Shown piece after piece: positions 34,403 to 58,250 of a stretch of 64,000 nucleotides of DNA; the stretch's first letter is position 1; every line of letters begins with the position of its first letter. The notes beneath the pieces were generated by a model. It saw only the letters and a program-made list of their open reading frames with translations. It did no database searches and had not been told where the DNA came from. Made by a program: the position numbers and the translations under genes. The DNA comes from Nipponacmea schrenckii (taxonomy: Eukaryota > Mollusca > Gastropoda > Lottiidae). The stretch spans positions 26,585,106 through 26,649,105 of the forward strand of contig JAUJPP010000005.1 in assembly GCA_030562195.1 (NCBI GenBank), in the 5' to 3' direction.

Positions 34403-37400
34403 GACATACAAAGGAAACACTTGAAGGTTATATCTTGGAACGTTCATGGACTTAATAATCACAAAGTAAATGATGCTGATTTTATTCGTGATGTCACTAA
34501 TTATGATATGCTACTTTTTTCTGAGACATGGTTATGTGAAGATGAGTGTTTATCTATAGACGGTTTCTGTGATGGTGTATTTGTAAATAGACCAAATAGT
34601 TATCAGTCTAAATCTTCTAACAAAGTATATGGTGGTTTAGCTGTCTTTTTAAAACCCCAAATACAAAAATACGTTGAAATTTGTGAATCAGACAATAGAG
34701 GTTGGATTGTTATTAGAATTTGTAAAAATATGCTTCAGTCAAATGAAGATGTGTATATTATTTTTGTGTACATTCCTCCAGAGAAATCTTCTATCTACAA
34801 TATATTGGACATTAGTTACTTCGATGAAATAGAAAGGTTATACTATATATGTAGTATTAAAGGTAAAACTATTATAACCGGTGATCTCAATGCAAGAATT
34901 GGTAAAGAGCTCGACTATATACCAAACGATAATCTCCATGAATATCTAGAATGTCTTGATGATTTTGATATAAATTCCTCAGATTTTGACAAAAGGCTCT
35001 CCGAAGACTTCAAAACAAATGCATTTGGAAGTCGTTTGCTTAGTTTATGTAAATCAATTAGCTGTATTGTTGCTAATGGTAGATTATATAGTGATAGTAG
35101 TATTGGTAGATTTTCCTTTTGTAATCATAGGGGGCAATCTGTTATTGACTATTTGATTCTACCGGCCTTATACACTAATATAATTAATAATTTCGAAATA
35201 TTACAATTTAATGAATTTTCTGATCACGCCCCTCTATATTTCGATTTTAATTGCCATCACATAAAATATCAGAGTGAGCAAACTAATCCTAGTAAATTTA
35301 GAGTGATTAGATGGAATGATAATAACACTGAACTTTTAGTGAATAACGTTGCCCAAATAGTAGGTGAGCTTGATCAGAAAATTAACAGTGTTGAATTAAG
35401 CCCTGAATGTATTGATGAGTTCGTTGATTTGATAACTGTTAAGTTTAATGTAATAATTGACAAACTTTATGGTAAAAATATTTCGAAAACTAAAAACAAA
35501 AATAGTAGTGTTAACAACAAGTGGTTTGATAAAGAATGCAGTGATGCTAAAGAAGAATTTAGAGTTAAGAGAAATGCTTATAATAGGCATAAATGTGAAA
35601 ACACTAGAATTCCATTTATTGAAGCTAGATCAAATTATAATGCTGTTAAAAGAATTTCCAAGAACAATTTCGATATATTAGAGAGTGAAAAATTGTCAAA
35701 TCTTGCCAAAGATAACCCAAAGCATTTTTGGTCACATATTAAACATGCTCGAAAGGGAAATAACTCATCCAGTTGTCTAACTCTTCATGATTTTTATAAT
35801 TATTTTAAAGATGTGCTTGACTATACGGCTCCTGCCCCACCAGACAATGACGATTTTGATCTTAATGACTGTCCAAGTATATCTGTTATTGATGATGATA
35901 TTACTGAAGCTGAAGTATTGAACGTAATAAAAAACCTGAAAAGAGGTAAAAGCTATGGCATTGATAGCATACCTTGTGAGTTTTTTATTGCTTGTGCAGA
36001 AATTCTTACCCCAATTCTCACAAAACTGTTTAATGCAATTTTCACAACTGGATGTTACCCATCGAAATGGTCTGAAGCATTACTTGTTCCAGTACCAAAG
36101 AAAGGTGATCCGGATTCAGTTGATAATTATCGTGGAATAGCATTAATCTCGAATTTTGCAAAAGTATTTAGCCTTGTATTAAATTCAAGATTAACCAAAT
36201 GGGCTGAATCTACTGGTAATATCCCTGATTGTCAATTTGGTTTTAGAAAAAATCGTAGCACTATTGATGCTGTTTTTATTTTACAAAATCTGATTACACA
36301 AACACTGGGAAAGGGTGAGAAATTGTATGCTAGTTTTATAGATCTCCGTAAATGTTTTGATAAGATTTCACATAATTTATTATTCCTCAAACTTCACCAA
36401 TTTGGTAGTAGCTGTAAATTTATTAAAATTATAAAAGCAATATATGATGATGTTAAGATACATGTTAGAGTAAATGGTGAGATATCTGATAGTTTTAAAT
36501 GCCAAATGGGTGTAAAACAAGGCGAACCAATGTCTCCTATATTGTTTTTACTTTTTATGTATGACGTTGAAACTAATTTATTCCCTGAAACTTATAATAT
36601 AAATGATTTTTGTGTTGTTAGATATAGAATCTTATTTATTTTAATGTTTGCGGATGATACGGTTTTATTCTGCAAGTGTCCAAAAGAATTACAACGTTTG
36701 TTAGATCTATTTTATGTGTTCTGTACGAAATGGAAATTGTATATTAATGAAGAAAAATCAAAGATTGTAGTGTTCAGAAAAGGTAATCAGGCCATTAAAG
36801 ATAAGTGGTTCGTAAATGGAAATGAATTGGAAGTTGTCGATTCATACATATATCTGGGAATTCTTCTTAATTACAATGGTCATTTTAATGCTACACAAAA
36901 ACGGTTACATGATCAGGGTAGGAAAGCTTTGTATTCATTATATTTCATTTTTAATCAGTTAAATATGTCTATTGACTGTAAATTGAAAATTTATGATTCT
37001 TTAGTTAAGTCTGTTCTAATGTATGGATGTGAAATCTGGGGGTTCAATTTGTCAAAGGATGTTGAAAAAGTACAAAACGAGTTCATGCGAAAACTATTAA
37101 AAGTAAGATTTAGCTCAAACATATGCGCCTTATTAGGTGAAACTGGATTGTTACCATTATATATTTGTAGAAAAATCAGAATTTGTAAATACTGGCTTAA
37201 GATTTTAAATTGTTCACCGGCATTATTATTTAATATTTATCGGGAGCTTAAGGATGATTGTGACAGGGGTAAACAGAACTGGGCAACTCAAGTGAGAAAT
37301 CTAATATATGATCTGGGCTTAAATTACATTTGGGACTTTCAATTCATTTTAAATACCTGCCCATTTGATATTATTCGCTCTCGAATTATTGACCAATATA

Positions 37401-37831
37401 AACAACAATGGTTTTCAGAAATTAATTCTTCCAACAAATTAGTTTTATATAAACATTTTAAACTGAAACATGAACAAGAACGTTTTTTATCTTTTATTAA
37501 ATATGATAACTACCGTAGTATCCTTTGTAATTTTAGATTAGGTAATTTACAGTTACGTGTCGAAACTGGCCGATATTCAAAAACATCAAGAAACGAGCGT
37601 ATCTGTCAGTTATGTAATTTAAACGTATTAGAAGATGAATTTCATTTTCTGTTAATTTGTCCATTTTTTGATGATATTAGAAAAATGTATATTCCTCGCT
37701 ATTACATAACATATCCAGATTATGTAAAATATTACACAATGTTGGAATGTAAGAATGAAATTTTAACTTTAAATATTTGTAAATATCTCAAATCAGCTTG
37801 GAAACATAGAGAATCTTTTTTCATGCTATAA
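34403..37831 (+). CDS. LINE ORF2 endonuclease/reverse transcriptase
   Basis: Residue numbers start at the TTG at 34421, residue 1 of 1136. The EEP endonuclease covers 1-270: SWNVHG with the catalytic Asn, SETW (Glu), TGDLNARIG and SDHAP (267-271). The reverse transcriptase covers about 510-800: PKKGDPDSVDNYRGI, DLRKCFDKIS, GVKQGEPMSP, FADD at 743-746, and the thumb. A C-x2-C...H-x4-C zinc knuckle lies at 1062-1080. No RNase H follows. No ATG occurs before the essential SWNVHG motif, and the frame is continuous with ORF1 across one TAG. Translation may therefore use readthrough or non-AUG reinitiation. Confidence 0.92.
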   Translation, partial: DIQRKHLKVISWNVHGLNNHKVNDADFIRDVTNYDMLLFSETWLCEDECLSIDGFCDGVFVNRPNSYQSKSSNKVYGGLAVFLKPQIQKYVEICESDNRGWIVIRICKNMLQSNEDVYIIFVYIPPEKSSIYNILDISYFDEIERLYYICSIKGKTIITGDLNARIGKELDYIPNDNLHEYLECLDDFDINSSDFDKRLSEDFKTNAFGSRLLSLCKSISCIVANGRLYSDSSIGRFSFCNHRGQSVIDYLILPALYTNIINNFEILQFNEFSDHAPLYFDFNCHHIKYQSEQTNPSKFRVIRWNDNNTELLVNNVAQIVGELDQKINSVELSPECIDEFVDLITVKFNVIIDKLYGKNISKTKNKNSSVNNKWFDKECSDAKEEFRVKRNAYNRHKCENTRIPFIEARSNYNAVKRISKNNFDILESEKLSNLAKDNPKHFWSHIKHARKGNNSSSCLTLHDFYNYFKDVLDYTAPAPPDNDDFDLNDCPSISVIDDDITEAEVLNVIKNLKRGKSYGIDSIPCEFFIACAEILTPILTKLFNAIFTTGCYPSKWSEALLVPVPKKGDPDSVDNYRGIALISNFAKVFSLVLNSRLTKWAESTGNIPDCQFGFRKNRSTIDAVFILQNLITQTLGKGEKLYASFIDLRKCFDKISHNLLFLKLHQFGSSCKFIKIIKAIYDDVKIHVRVNGEISDSFKCQMGVKQGEPMSPILFLLFMYDVETNLFPETYNINDFCVVRYRILFILMFADDTVLFCKCPKELQRLLDLFYVFCTKWKLYINEEKSKIVVFRKGNQAIKDKWFVNGNELEVVDSYIYLGILLNYNGHFNATQKRLHDQGRKALYSLYFIFNQLNMSIDCKLKIYDSLVKSVLMYGCEIWGFNLSKDVEKVQNEFMRKLLKVRFSSNICALLGETGLLPLYICRKIRICKYWLKILNCSPALLFNIYRELKDDCDRGKQNWATQVRNLIYDLGLNYIWDFQFILNTCPFDIIRSRIIDQYKQQWFSEINSSNKLVLYKHFKLKHEQERFLSFIKYDNYRSILCNFRLGNLQLRVETGRYSKTSRNERICQLCNLNVLEDEFHFLLICPFFDDIRKMYIPRYYITYPDYVKYYTMLECKNEILTLNICKYLKSAWKHRESFFML

Positions 37832-38000
37832 GTTGTGTTTCCTGCAAAAATTCATCTAATGTAAATTTATAATTGTATTGTCGTAAACGTATTCGTATTT
37901 GTTTTGTACATAATGTGTATATATGTTATATGTATCTATGTATATGTCTATATGTTGCTAAAGCAGAAATGCTAAAGCTTTAATAAAGTTACTAAGATAA

Positions 38001-38008
38001 AAAGGCAG
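38001..38008 (+). repeat. LINE target-site duplication, right
   Basis: AAAGGCAG immediately after the LINE tail; the Penelope frame resumes at the next base. Confidence 0.85.
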
Positions 38009-38217
38009 CCAACAACCCATCAGCAATCCAAGAACACATCAAAGATACAGGCCACAGAATAAACTGGAATGAAACCTTAACACTTGCAGTTAACAAAAAC
38101 AACAAAAAGGAAAGGAAAATTACTGAAGCCATCCAAATAAGAAGAAATAACCCATCAATCAACAGAGATCCAGGAGTCTTTATCCCTAGAGCATATGACC
38201 ACCTTATTAATAATTAG
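38009..38217 (+). CDS. Penelope-like protein, part 2 (C-terminus)
   Basis: Joined to 33331 the frame reads KAANNPSAIQEHIKDTGHR, exactly as in the inverted left arm, and ends at the TAG 38215-38217. It completes the GIY-YIG domain, including the conserved HI...GH segment and an ITEAIQI helix. It is separated from the rest of the protein by the 4.67-kb LINE and cannot be made as part of it. Confidence 0.85.
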
Positions 38218-38314
38218 CACTAATCAGTTTTAATCCCATGTTTTGTCTTGTTGTGTTTGTTGTTTTAAATGTACATGTACATATACCTTGTTAACCTTTT
38301 ACATTTATTCATTG

Positions 38315-38351
38315 CTTGATAAAGACCAGAGAACGCTGGTTGAAACGTCGC
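38315..38351 (+). ncRNA. degenerate hammerhead-like motif in the Penelope terminal repeat
   Basis: TTGATAAAG, then a 5-bp stem ACCAG/CTGGT with a 6-base loop, then TGAAACGTC resembles the hammerhead core (CUGAUGA, helix II, GAAAC, GUC). Penelope-like elements are known to carry such ribozymes in their terminal repeats. The CUGAUGA box is imperfect here, so catalysis is doubtful. The inverted copy lies at 31318-31354 on the minus strand. Confidence 0.4.
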
Positions 38352-38443
38352 TTAAATAAAGTTAGTAATTGTATCCATAAGAATTTGTTTTGTTGATCTA
38401 GCACCTTTACTAAATGCCATTTAAAGATTAAACTGTCATTCTT

Positions 38444-40045
38444 ACTAAGAATTTCCGGACCCTTCGAAATATTTAAAGCTTCTATTGTTTGTTCATTTTA
38501 ATGATTTATGTACAATCAATGGATTAAGACATGATTAAAAAATGATTACCTTCATTCACCTAGCTTTGTCCTATAACCCTAAGATCAGTTCCTGACAATT
38601 TGTTACCCCATATTGTACAGGTAAGAAACGCGTTTGGTTGTGTTAACCCATTATAGTGGAACTACAAGATCATGGTAAGTTGAAATATCTCGTCCAGCCG
38701 TTGGGCAATACAAAATATGGAAACAATAAATTTTATCACAAGAATGTATGGTATAATTATTGAACTTTTCTTCAGAAAAATATATACAAACAGCGACCAA
38801 ACCAAGTACTACGAACACACCATGAACCACAACCGAATTTCAAATACCAACAAGATCTCCACAAAATTCTCATGTTCTCAACTCCATAAGCATGTTAACA
38901 AATTCTGTTTATAATATAGAAGATTGTTGAAATTTATTATGGGCTTCACAACATGGTTTTAGTGTACCGTGCAGGTGGCATAATTAATAACCTGAAGTAT
39001 CATTTATAAAGAGGAATATTATATGACATAAAACATAACTTGTTTGTAATAATCTATGTCTATGGAAAAAAAACTACGAGAAATATTTTTTTAATAAATT
39101 GTATGAAGCTCACAAAAAAAACAATAAATAAAAAAAAGCAAAAAAAAAAACAAAGACAGTAGAATATACAATATTTTATTTAATGTGATAAATATTCCTA
39201 AATATAGATCTATTTAACTATATAAAAACAATGTCTTCATTCTGCTTGGAGGGTTTTTAATAAGAAATCTTTATCACACCAATGACGCTGTTTTACATAA
39301 AATGATAACACTAAAATACTTACTTATATACAGTTGTGAGTAGTCTACATGCAGAGACTTATTGCATAAAAATAAAGGGTTTTTTTTGGCACGATAAAGA
39401 GAATTTGTTCGAGCTTTAATTGAGATTGACATCCGAACTATTTAAAACCATGATCACTAAATTTATCTTTAAAAGTGGATACTTCTTCATTATGAATAAC
39501 ATGACATTTTGAGTGGCACCTAATGTTACAGTCAAAATAAGTTTTACCAATGTCACTTTACTTCCCCAATGCACTTTTTAACCAAGACAATTTAACATGA
39601 TGTAACTCTAGATCAAATATCTTACTTCTTTGTAAGGACCTAGTAGAAAACATTTAACTAATCAAAATCTTACTCTTAATATATATATTTCTGGGGCTCC
39701 AGACTTCTGGAACATGATTTAATGAAGAAATATTGTTTATGATTTAGTTGGATGAAAAACACAGAATGATGTATCTGAAATATGAAGACTAGTAAAGCAG
39801 TATAAACATTTAAATAAAAGGTAATAGCAATTCTTGCTTCCGCTCACATCCAGTTAGGGAATATTGTATACATGTATATTTTACATAGCCTACAATATAT
39901 ACATTCATTTTTTTCAAGACAAACTCTACAGTTACCACCAGTATATTATTAAATCAGCAAGCTTTTCTAAATTTACGGCCCATTGAAACGCCCTATGTTA
40001 TCAACCAAGTCGTGTTTTCCAATAAATGTTTACAAATGTCTCCGA
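38444..40045. other. spacer, probably including the 3' UTR of the minus-strand GPCR
   Basis: No coding signal. A-rich tracts occur at about 39112-39150. The part next to 40045 should be the receptor's 3' untranslated region. Confidence 0.4.
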
Positions 40046-41035
40046 CTACATGTCCCGGAGTTCGATGTCCGCTGGTTGATCATCAATCATGGTCCGTTTA
40101 GTTTCATCATTTGGTTTCTCTTGTGTTCTCTTGATACAACATATAAGATCTAGATAACTTTCTCTAACTAGGGGATAAATCAACCACAATACAGGAGTCA
40201 CCCCCGAATTCAAATAACCAAACCAAATAGCAAAGTCCAATAGAGAAGGGGCGATGAATATGTTGTCAATCGTTTTCAAAAATACAAGGACGAAAAACGG
40301 TGTCCACATGACTACAAAGACGAGGCTAACTAAACCTACGGTTAGAACCTGCCTTGCTGGACGTTTGGCACTAGGAATGTATCCTCTGTCCTGCCACCTT
40401 CTTCTCAAAACACAAAGCATTATCAAAATGGCGAAATTCATACAGATGGCAAAAAATGCTGGTACAAAAAAGCTAATAAAGCAAGACGCAATTTGAAAGT
40501 CTCTTTGAAGAATCAATAGGCAACTGTCTTCTGATTTAAATTGACTAGCTTGTCCATTTAACCAAATAGGTAGCACTAAACCAAGGCCAATAATCCAAGG
40601 TAATAACACCATAATTGACCCTAGGATATATTGTTTATAACCCGAGGAGTAAAATTTAGGCCAATTGAGATAAATAAAACGATCATAACTAACCATAACA
40701 ATAGCTATTATAGACACAGTACACATTAAGATATCTGAAATCACCCAGAATTGACAAGCTTCATCACCTAGCTTCCAGCTTCCTGCCAAGATGAAATCCA
40801 CTAATATTGGTAGAACAAAGATGCCTACTAAAATATCGGCTACGGCTATATTGACAATGTGAATTAGAAACATGTTGTTCCTCCTGGCTTTGTTGATCAT
40901 CACCCCAATGATAAGGGCTCCATTACTAATTAAAATCCACACCAATAATATTATTCCTAGTGTAGCCAATCCAGTTGTTGCTTCATCTTTGACTGTTGGT
41001 GCTGTATAATTGAATGTTGTATTAAGATTTTCCAT
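40046..41035 (-). CDS. amine-type rhodopsin-class GPCR
   Basis: The product is 329 residues in a single coding exon. SNG with N38 lies in helix 1 and VAD with D67 in helix 2. W87 lies in the first extracellular loop, and C94 and C172 form the standard disulphide. D101 in helix 3 is at the amine-contact position, and the D-x3-C spacing to C105 is as in aminergic receptors. YDRF (117-120) stands in place of DRY, as in histamine H3/H4-type receptors. WTPF (244-247) is in helix 6. Helix 7 ends in TPVLWLIY, so the NPxxY Asn is replaced by Thr. These features favour a biogenic-amine or related orphan receptor at the plasma membrane, coupling to G proteins. The third intracellular loop is short (about 25 residues), unlike most amine receptors. 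An acceptor-like TTTTAG on the minus strand near 41060 suggests a 5' non-coding exon. Confidence 0.87.
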   Translation of the reverse strand: MENLNTTFNYTAPTVKDEATTGLATLGIILLVWILISNGALIIGVMINKARRNNMFLIHIVNIAVADILVGIFVLPILVDFILAGSWKLGDEACQFWVISDILMCTVSIIAIVMVSYDRFIYLNWPKFYSSGYKQYILGSIMVLLPWIIGLGLVLPIWLNGQASQFKSEDSCLLILQRDFQIASCFISFFVPAFFAICMNFAILIMLCVLRRRWQDRGYIPSAKRPARQVLTVGLVSLVFVVMWTPFFVLVFLKTIDNIFIAPSLLDFAIWFGYLNSGVTPVLWLIYPLVRESYLDLICCIKRTQEKPNDETKRTMIDDQPADIELRDM

Positions 41036-43560
41036 TTCTATTTGTTGTAATTCTTAAAATCTAAAAGATAGAAACAGAAATAAAATTGTATGAGTCGTTA
41101 CATCTACAATAATAAGAGAGGCCAACCAGCAAAAAATTTTTTCTTAGTACTGGAAGGCCTACATGTAGGCCTACTCATCTATACAATTCACAACAAGTCG
41201 AGAAAGCATTTTGTGAAAATTCAGTCTATTGGAATTGTCGCGATTGAACACGTTATAGAATTCCAGTTTAAAGTGTTGTCAGAAAAGTGAATGTTTCTTC
41301 GTGGATCCATATAAATATAGTCCTAATTGTTTAAATAGATATAGCCTAGTAGGCTATAAGCCTATAGCATTAAATTTATTATAAGATTCTAGTTTTAGGC
41401 CTAAAAAACACTAATGCCTGATTGAGTTATACAAAGAAATCATTAAAGCCACCTAGCGGGTTTTCAAAGAGCTGCTTTAGAAATGTTAGCTATATATAAA
41501 TAGCAATCAATAAAGGATGAATTATCAAGACTATTATTTTGTTAAACATGGGCGATAGGCCTATGAGCTAAAGAATGGGGATTTCTTTTTCGCGTAATGT
41601 AAGTATTAGTTTAATCAAAATGTTATAGTAGGTTAGATCACAGATTTTAACAGTGGCCAATTGCACGTTTGCTAGTGTATTTATTAGATTCTGATTTTTT
41701 GGCCATAGACATTCTTTCCTTAACGGGATGCTGGTTTCATTCCATTTTTGGATTCAATTCAAAACAAGACCGGAAGTCCTTCAAAGGGAGGTAATGAGGT
41801 CATAATAGTAAATATTTTGACCCAGGTCATAGCTTACATTTATTTTGCTATTTACACAAGAGTTTATACAAAATATTGTTGCATTCTCCTTCCCTCCCTC
41901 CCTCAATAACAACATCTTAAACTCTGTGATATCAAACGTGCTCTCAGAAGAGACACAAGCTTACAGCAAATCGACCATCGGGATACATAAATATGTTAGG
42001 TGAACGTGTGTTGTCTACTAGTACTCTCCAGGTATGGGACAGGACAAAACAAAGAAATTAGGTCATTGTGACTAACTATTGAGGGGAGAAAAATGTTCTT
42101 ACCTGCTTTTAAATCGAAGCTGTATTCAACAAGACTCTTGGTGTTATTTTTACATAGTATATCAAAATTTACCTACAACATGGCGATATCGTATAATTGT
42201 GTCAACAGTGATATCGTACAAGTAAATATCCACTGTTAAATTCGTGTCACGTGATGACCCCCAGCAATATTAAACCGTTATGACATTTGACATTGAGTAG
42301 ACTATCTCTATACAATAAACGATACGAAGGTAGTCTTAAAAACTGTTCAAATATAATAAACATACCAATGTTTGAAAGATGCACGATGCCTTGGACTAAT
42401 TTTTCGTTTAGTAGATTTAATAATTGCGAACTGACATTTAAAGACTCTGTGTGGGCAATAGACCAGACATAAATTCGTCCTTGAAAAATTGCGGTATAGA
42501 GTAAAATAAAAATGTATAAAGTGTATAGAATAGGTCTATTAAATAGATTGAGCAGGTAATTAAATTTGGGCTTTAACTTTCGGCTTTAACCCATTATTAT
42601 AAAACGTAACAATTTCTTCCCGGTTCGATCTACTGTAATAAGCTTCTGGACTATTATGGTCTAGCTCCATGGTGATTTAAACACATAAGTTTGTCTGAAA
42701 GATATTATTAAGAGGTTTTATTGTTTCAATTGAATTATTTGCAGACCGGTGCCATGATATCTAAATCAAAATTGGAACTCAGAAATCACTATCTATACCT
42801 AGGCCGACAACAAAGCTTCGAATAGAATAGAGCAATAAGTAGGCCTTCTAGTTTTTCTAGAATTTTCGAAATAGGCTTACAATTTATAATTAGCGCTTTA
42901 TGCGGACATATTTATATTCAGAAATGACATCATACTTTTATTTTTAAAATCAAAACTACGAGAAATAGCCCTTGTTAACCAGTAAGTTTATTTTTAGACA
43001 TGAGATTGGGTTCGATTACTGTTTCAGAACATAACCATTAGTTGTCAAAAGCGATCTTGTCTGTTCAACCAACATCTCATCTTGTTGAAGTTGTGTCTTA
43101 TTATCATGCTTGGTGATAGAAGTGGCGACATGAAATTACGTGTTGTTTTTACATGAAAATAATGAACATGAACGTAGTTCACAGCCATTTTAAATTCATC
43201 TATCTCGACTGAATAAATCAAATTTTATTACATCTAATATTTCAACAAGGTTTTTTTTATCGCGCCACATCTAATTCCTAAGATTTTAAAACTTTGTTGA
43301 AACAATATAACATTTAAAAAAAGTTGTACCTATGGCTAAAGTTTCGCAATAACTCACAGGCTGCGTATCGACCCAGTTATAAAGCGCGCCTTGTCTTTCT
43401 GGAAGATCAAGACTTAAGAAATAAACGGAAGTCGGGACGAAATAGTGATCGTCGGAAAACAACGTCAACAAAGAAATTTTTATTTCGGATACCAAAAGAT
43501 CTCATTTTATATATTTTTTTAGTTAGATAAAATAATTTCTGTTTTGATTAATCAATTTTA
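41036..43560. other. spacer between divergent receptor and UBA1 genes
   Basis: No coding exon is supported. TAGGCCTA-like motifs cluster at 41150-41410 and 42800-42890. The GPCR and UBA1 are divergently transcribed, so both promoters should be in 41.0-43.6 kb. I found no clear TATA box. Confidence 0.4.
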
Positions 43561-43589
43561 CAAGGCTGTGAATGACATTTTTTCAATAA

Positions 43590-43647
43590 TTTTGAATTTA
43601 ATCGTTAAAAAGCGGCCGAAAAGATCGGCAAATGTTCTTGTCATTTG
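43590..43647 (+). other. candidate 5' non-coding exon end of UBA1
   Basis: The first coding exon starts right at a splice acceptor, so an upstream leader exon must exist. The sequence TTTG|gtaagtac, with a strong donor at 43648, follows a locally C/G-richer stretch (AGCGGCCGAAAAGATCGG) and is the best candidate. The 5' end is not determined. Confidence 0.35.
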
Positions 43648-44724
43648 GTAAGTACAGTAGGGAGAATTTAGTAATGTGCGCATTCAGTCATTACGTCTGT
43701 ATTTAGAAGACTTCGTGGTACTCATCAAGTTTTTGATTTTTTGGATCAGATGAAGAGTTAGAAGTTTATATTTTTCTATAAATATGGTCACGTATATTGC
43801 CTTAACATGTTGATTGTTCTTTAGTACGAATTTGATGCATGTATTTATTCAAAATCTCCCTATTATCACACGTGTTGTATAATGATTGCCACATCCGCCA
43901 TTTTTCCTGATTTCTTCTTTTCTTTGAATTGACATTAAGCTTTTACGTTTATTTTTACTTGGGCCGTTTAGTGATGCACACTTATCGACAAATGTATAAA
44001 ATCAAGTAAATTTTGTTTAAAAATATACGTCCTATGAATAATAAAATCTCGATGTTGGCCTTGTCTTGTGATAGGTGTCTGTAAAATGCCAAATACTCTT
44101 GAAATATTAATAAAGCATGTATACTTACTGTCTGACCACAATGTTAACACATTAAACATTGTGAAAAATGTGTACCCATGCTTTGAAAATTTCAACTTTG
44201 AAAGTATCTTATTGTTTATGGAATTCAAAGGTTTTTTTGATTTTTTCCATCATTTGGAGAATTGGAATAAGCCTAAGTAACAGTCTTGAATAAGTAGATT
44301 CTCTTTGAGTTGAATAAGATATAAACATGAGTATATGTTATGTTTTGTAAAATTGTCTTGAGAGAAAATAAATTCCAAGATTTGTATGTTTCTGTTGTGG
44401 GAGAATAATGTTCTCTTCTATGTAATAGGTGTTTCTAAGATCAACATTACTATTTTGAGGCTGATGTTCCAGTTCTCTTAAAAGAAGAGCCGAAATGAAG
44501 AAAAATTATGTATGACCTTGCTCAGACCAATTGGTTGACTTTGACATTCAAACTAGCTCCTATTTTACAGTGGGGCATTTTTGGAATGTTGGAAATTTTC
44601 AAAAAGTGTGTTTTTGTATTTCTATGGACCTGAAAACATTCCAAGACATATAGCATGCTATTAAAAATTTTACTAAGTGTTTTTCTTTAAATTCTTTAAT
44701 TAGGTATTTTCTCCTGTTTTGTAG

Positions 44725-57771
<13,047 letters not shown>

Positions 57772-58137
57772 AAGCCATTTATTAAAAATATCTGGTTTAT
57801 TTTATGAACCCAGTTGGATCAATCAAGTGAAATGTTAATTTTGCTCTAATTGTAGTTCACTTATTAATGCTGTTCAAGTTTTGCTGAATTCGCCTCAATC
57901 AAGAGGTCCGTTCATGAAATTAGCATATTGTATATTTGACTTATCAGTGCTATTATTATTATTAAGGTGTAACTTGTTGCATTGTATGGTTTCCTGTACA
58001 ATTCTCATTAATTTACTAATTTTTTTTCAGTGCAGATCCTGTATTTATTCGCCAATTTTTATTTATTTCCAAAATGTTGCAATTCCCTTATTAGAAAACA
58101 TGGAACATTAACATGTCTTATTGTTGCTTTTGTACAC

Positions 58138-58250
58138 ATTAAATATATAATTATGACATGACTTACTATGAACAATTGTTCTATAATTGAATGAAAACTT
58201 AAAGCAGTGAAATACATATTGTATTGTAATTAATTTCTACTTTCATTAAA
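58138..58250 (+). terminator. UBA1 polyadenylation region
   Basis: ATTAAA occurs at 58138-58143 and again at 58245-58250, about 370 and 475 bases after the stop. No AATAAA lies closer. Either hexamer may serve. Confidence 0.35.

Larger units (their letters stand above)
33332..38000 (+). mobile_element. full-length LINE (ORF1 + endonuclease/RT)
   Basis: The 4669-bp element lies between AAAGGCAG duplications. The order is a 123-base 5' leader, ORF1 (33455-34402), ORF2 (frame 34403-37831) and a 169-base 3' tail ending TAATAAAGTTACTAAGATAA without a long poly(A). Both ORFs are open from end to end. An apurinic-type endonuclease and no RNase H place it in the L1/CR1/Jockey-like range of non-LTR elements; the clade cannot be settled by eye. 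Confidence 0.92.
31274..38430 (+). mobile_element. Penelope-like element, interrupted by a LINE
   Basis: A 13-bp target duplication, AACTGTCATTCTT, flanks the unit (31261-31273 and 38431-38443). The left part, 31274-31865, is the inverted copy of the element's own 3' end (33127-33331 plus 38009-38396). The sense reverse transcriptase begins abruptly at 31866, so the body is 5'-truncated. After the inverted match ends at 38396, 34 bases of single-copy tail precede the right duplication. A long inverted terminal arm, 5' truncation and a duplication over 10 bp are typical of Penelope-like retroelements. The arms differ at very few bases, so insertion was recent. Confidence 0.9.
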
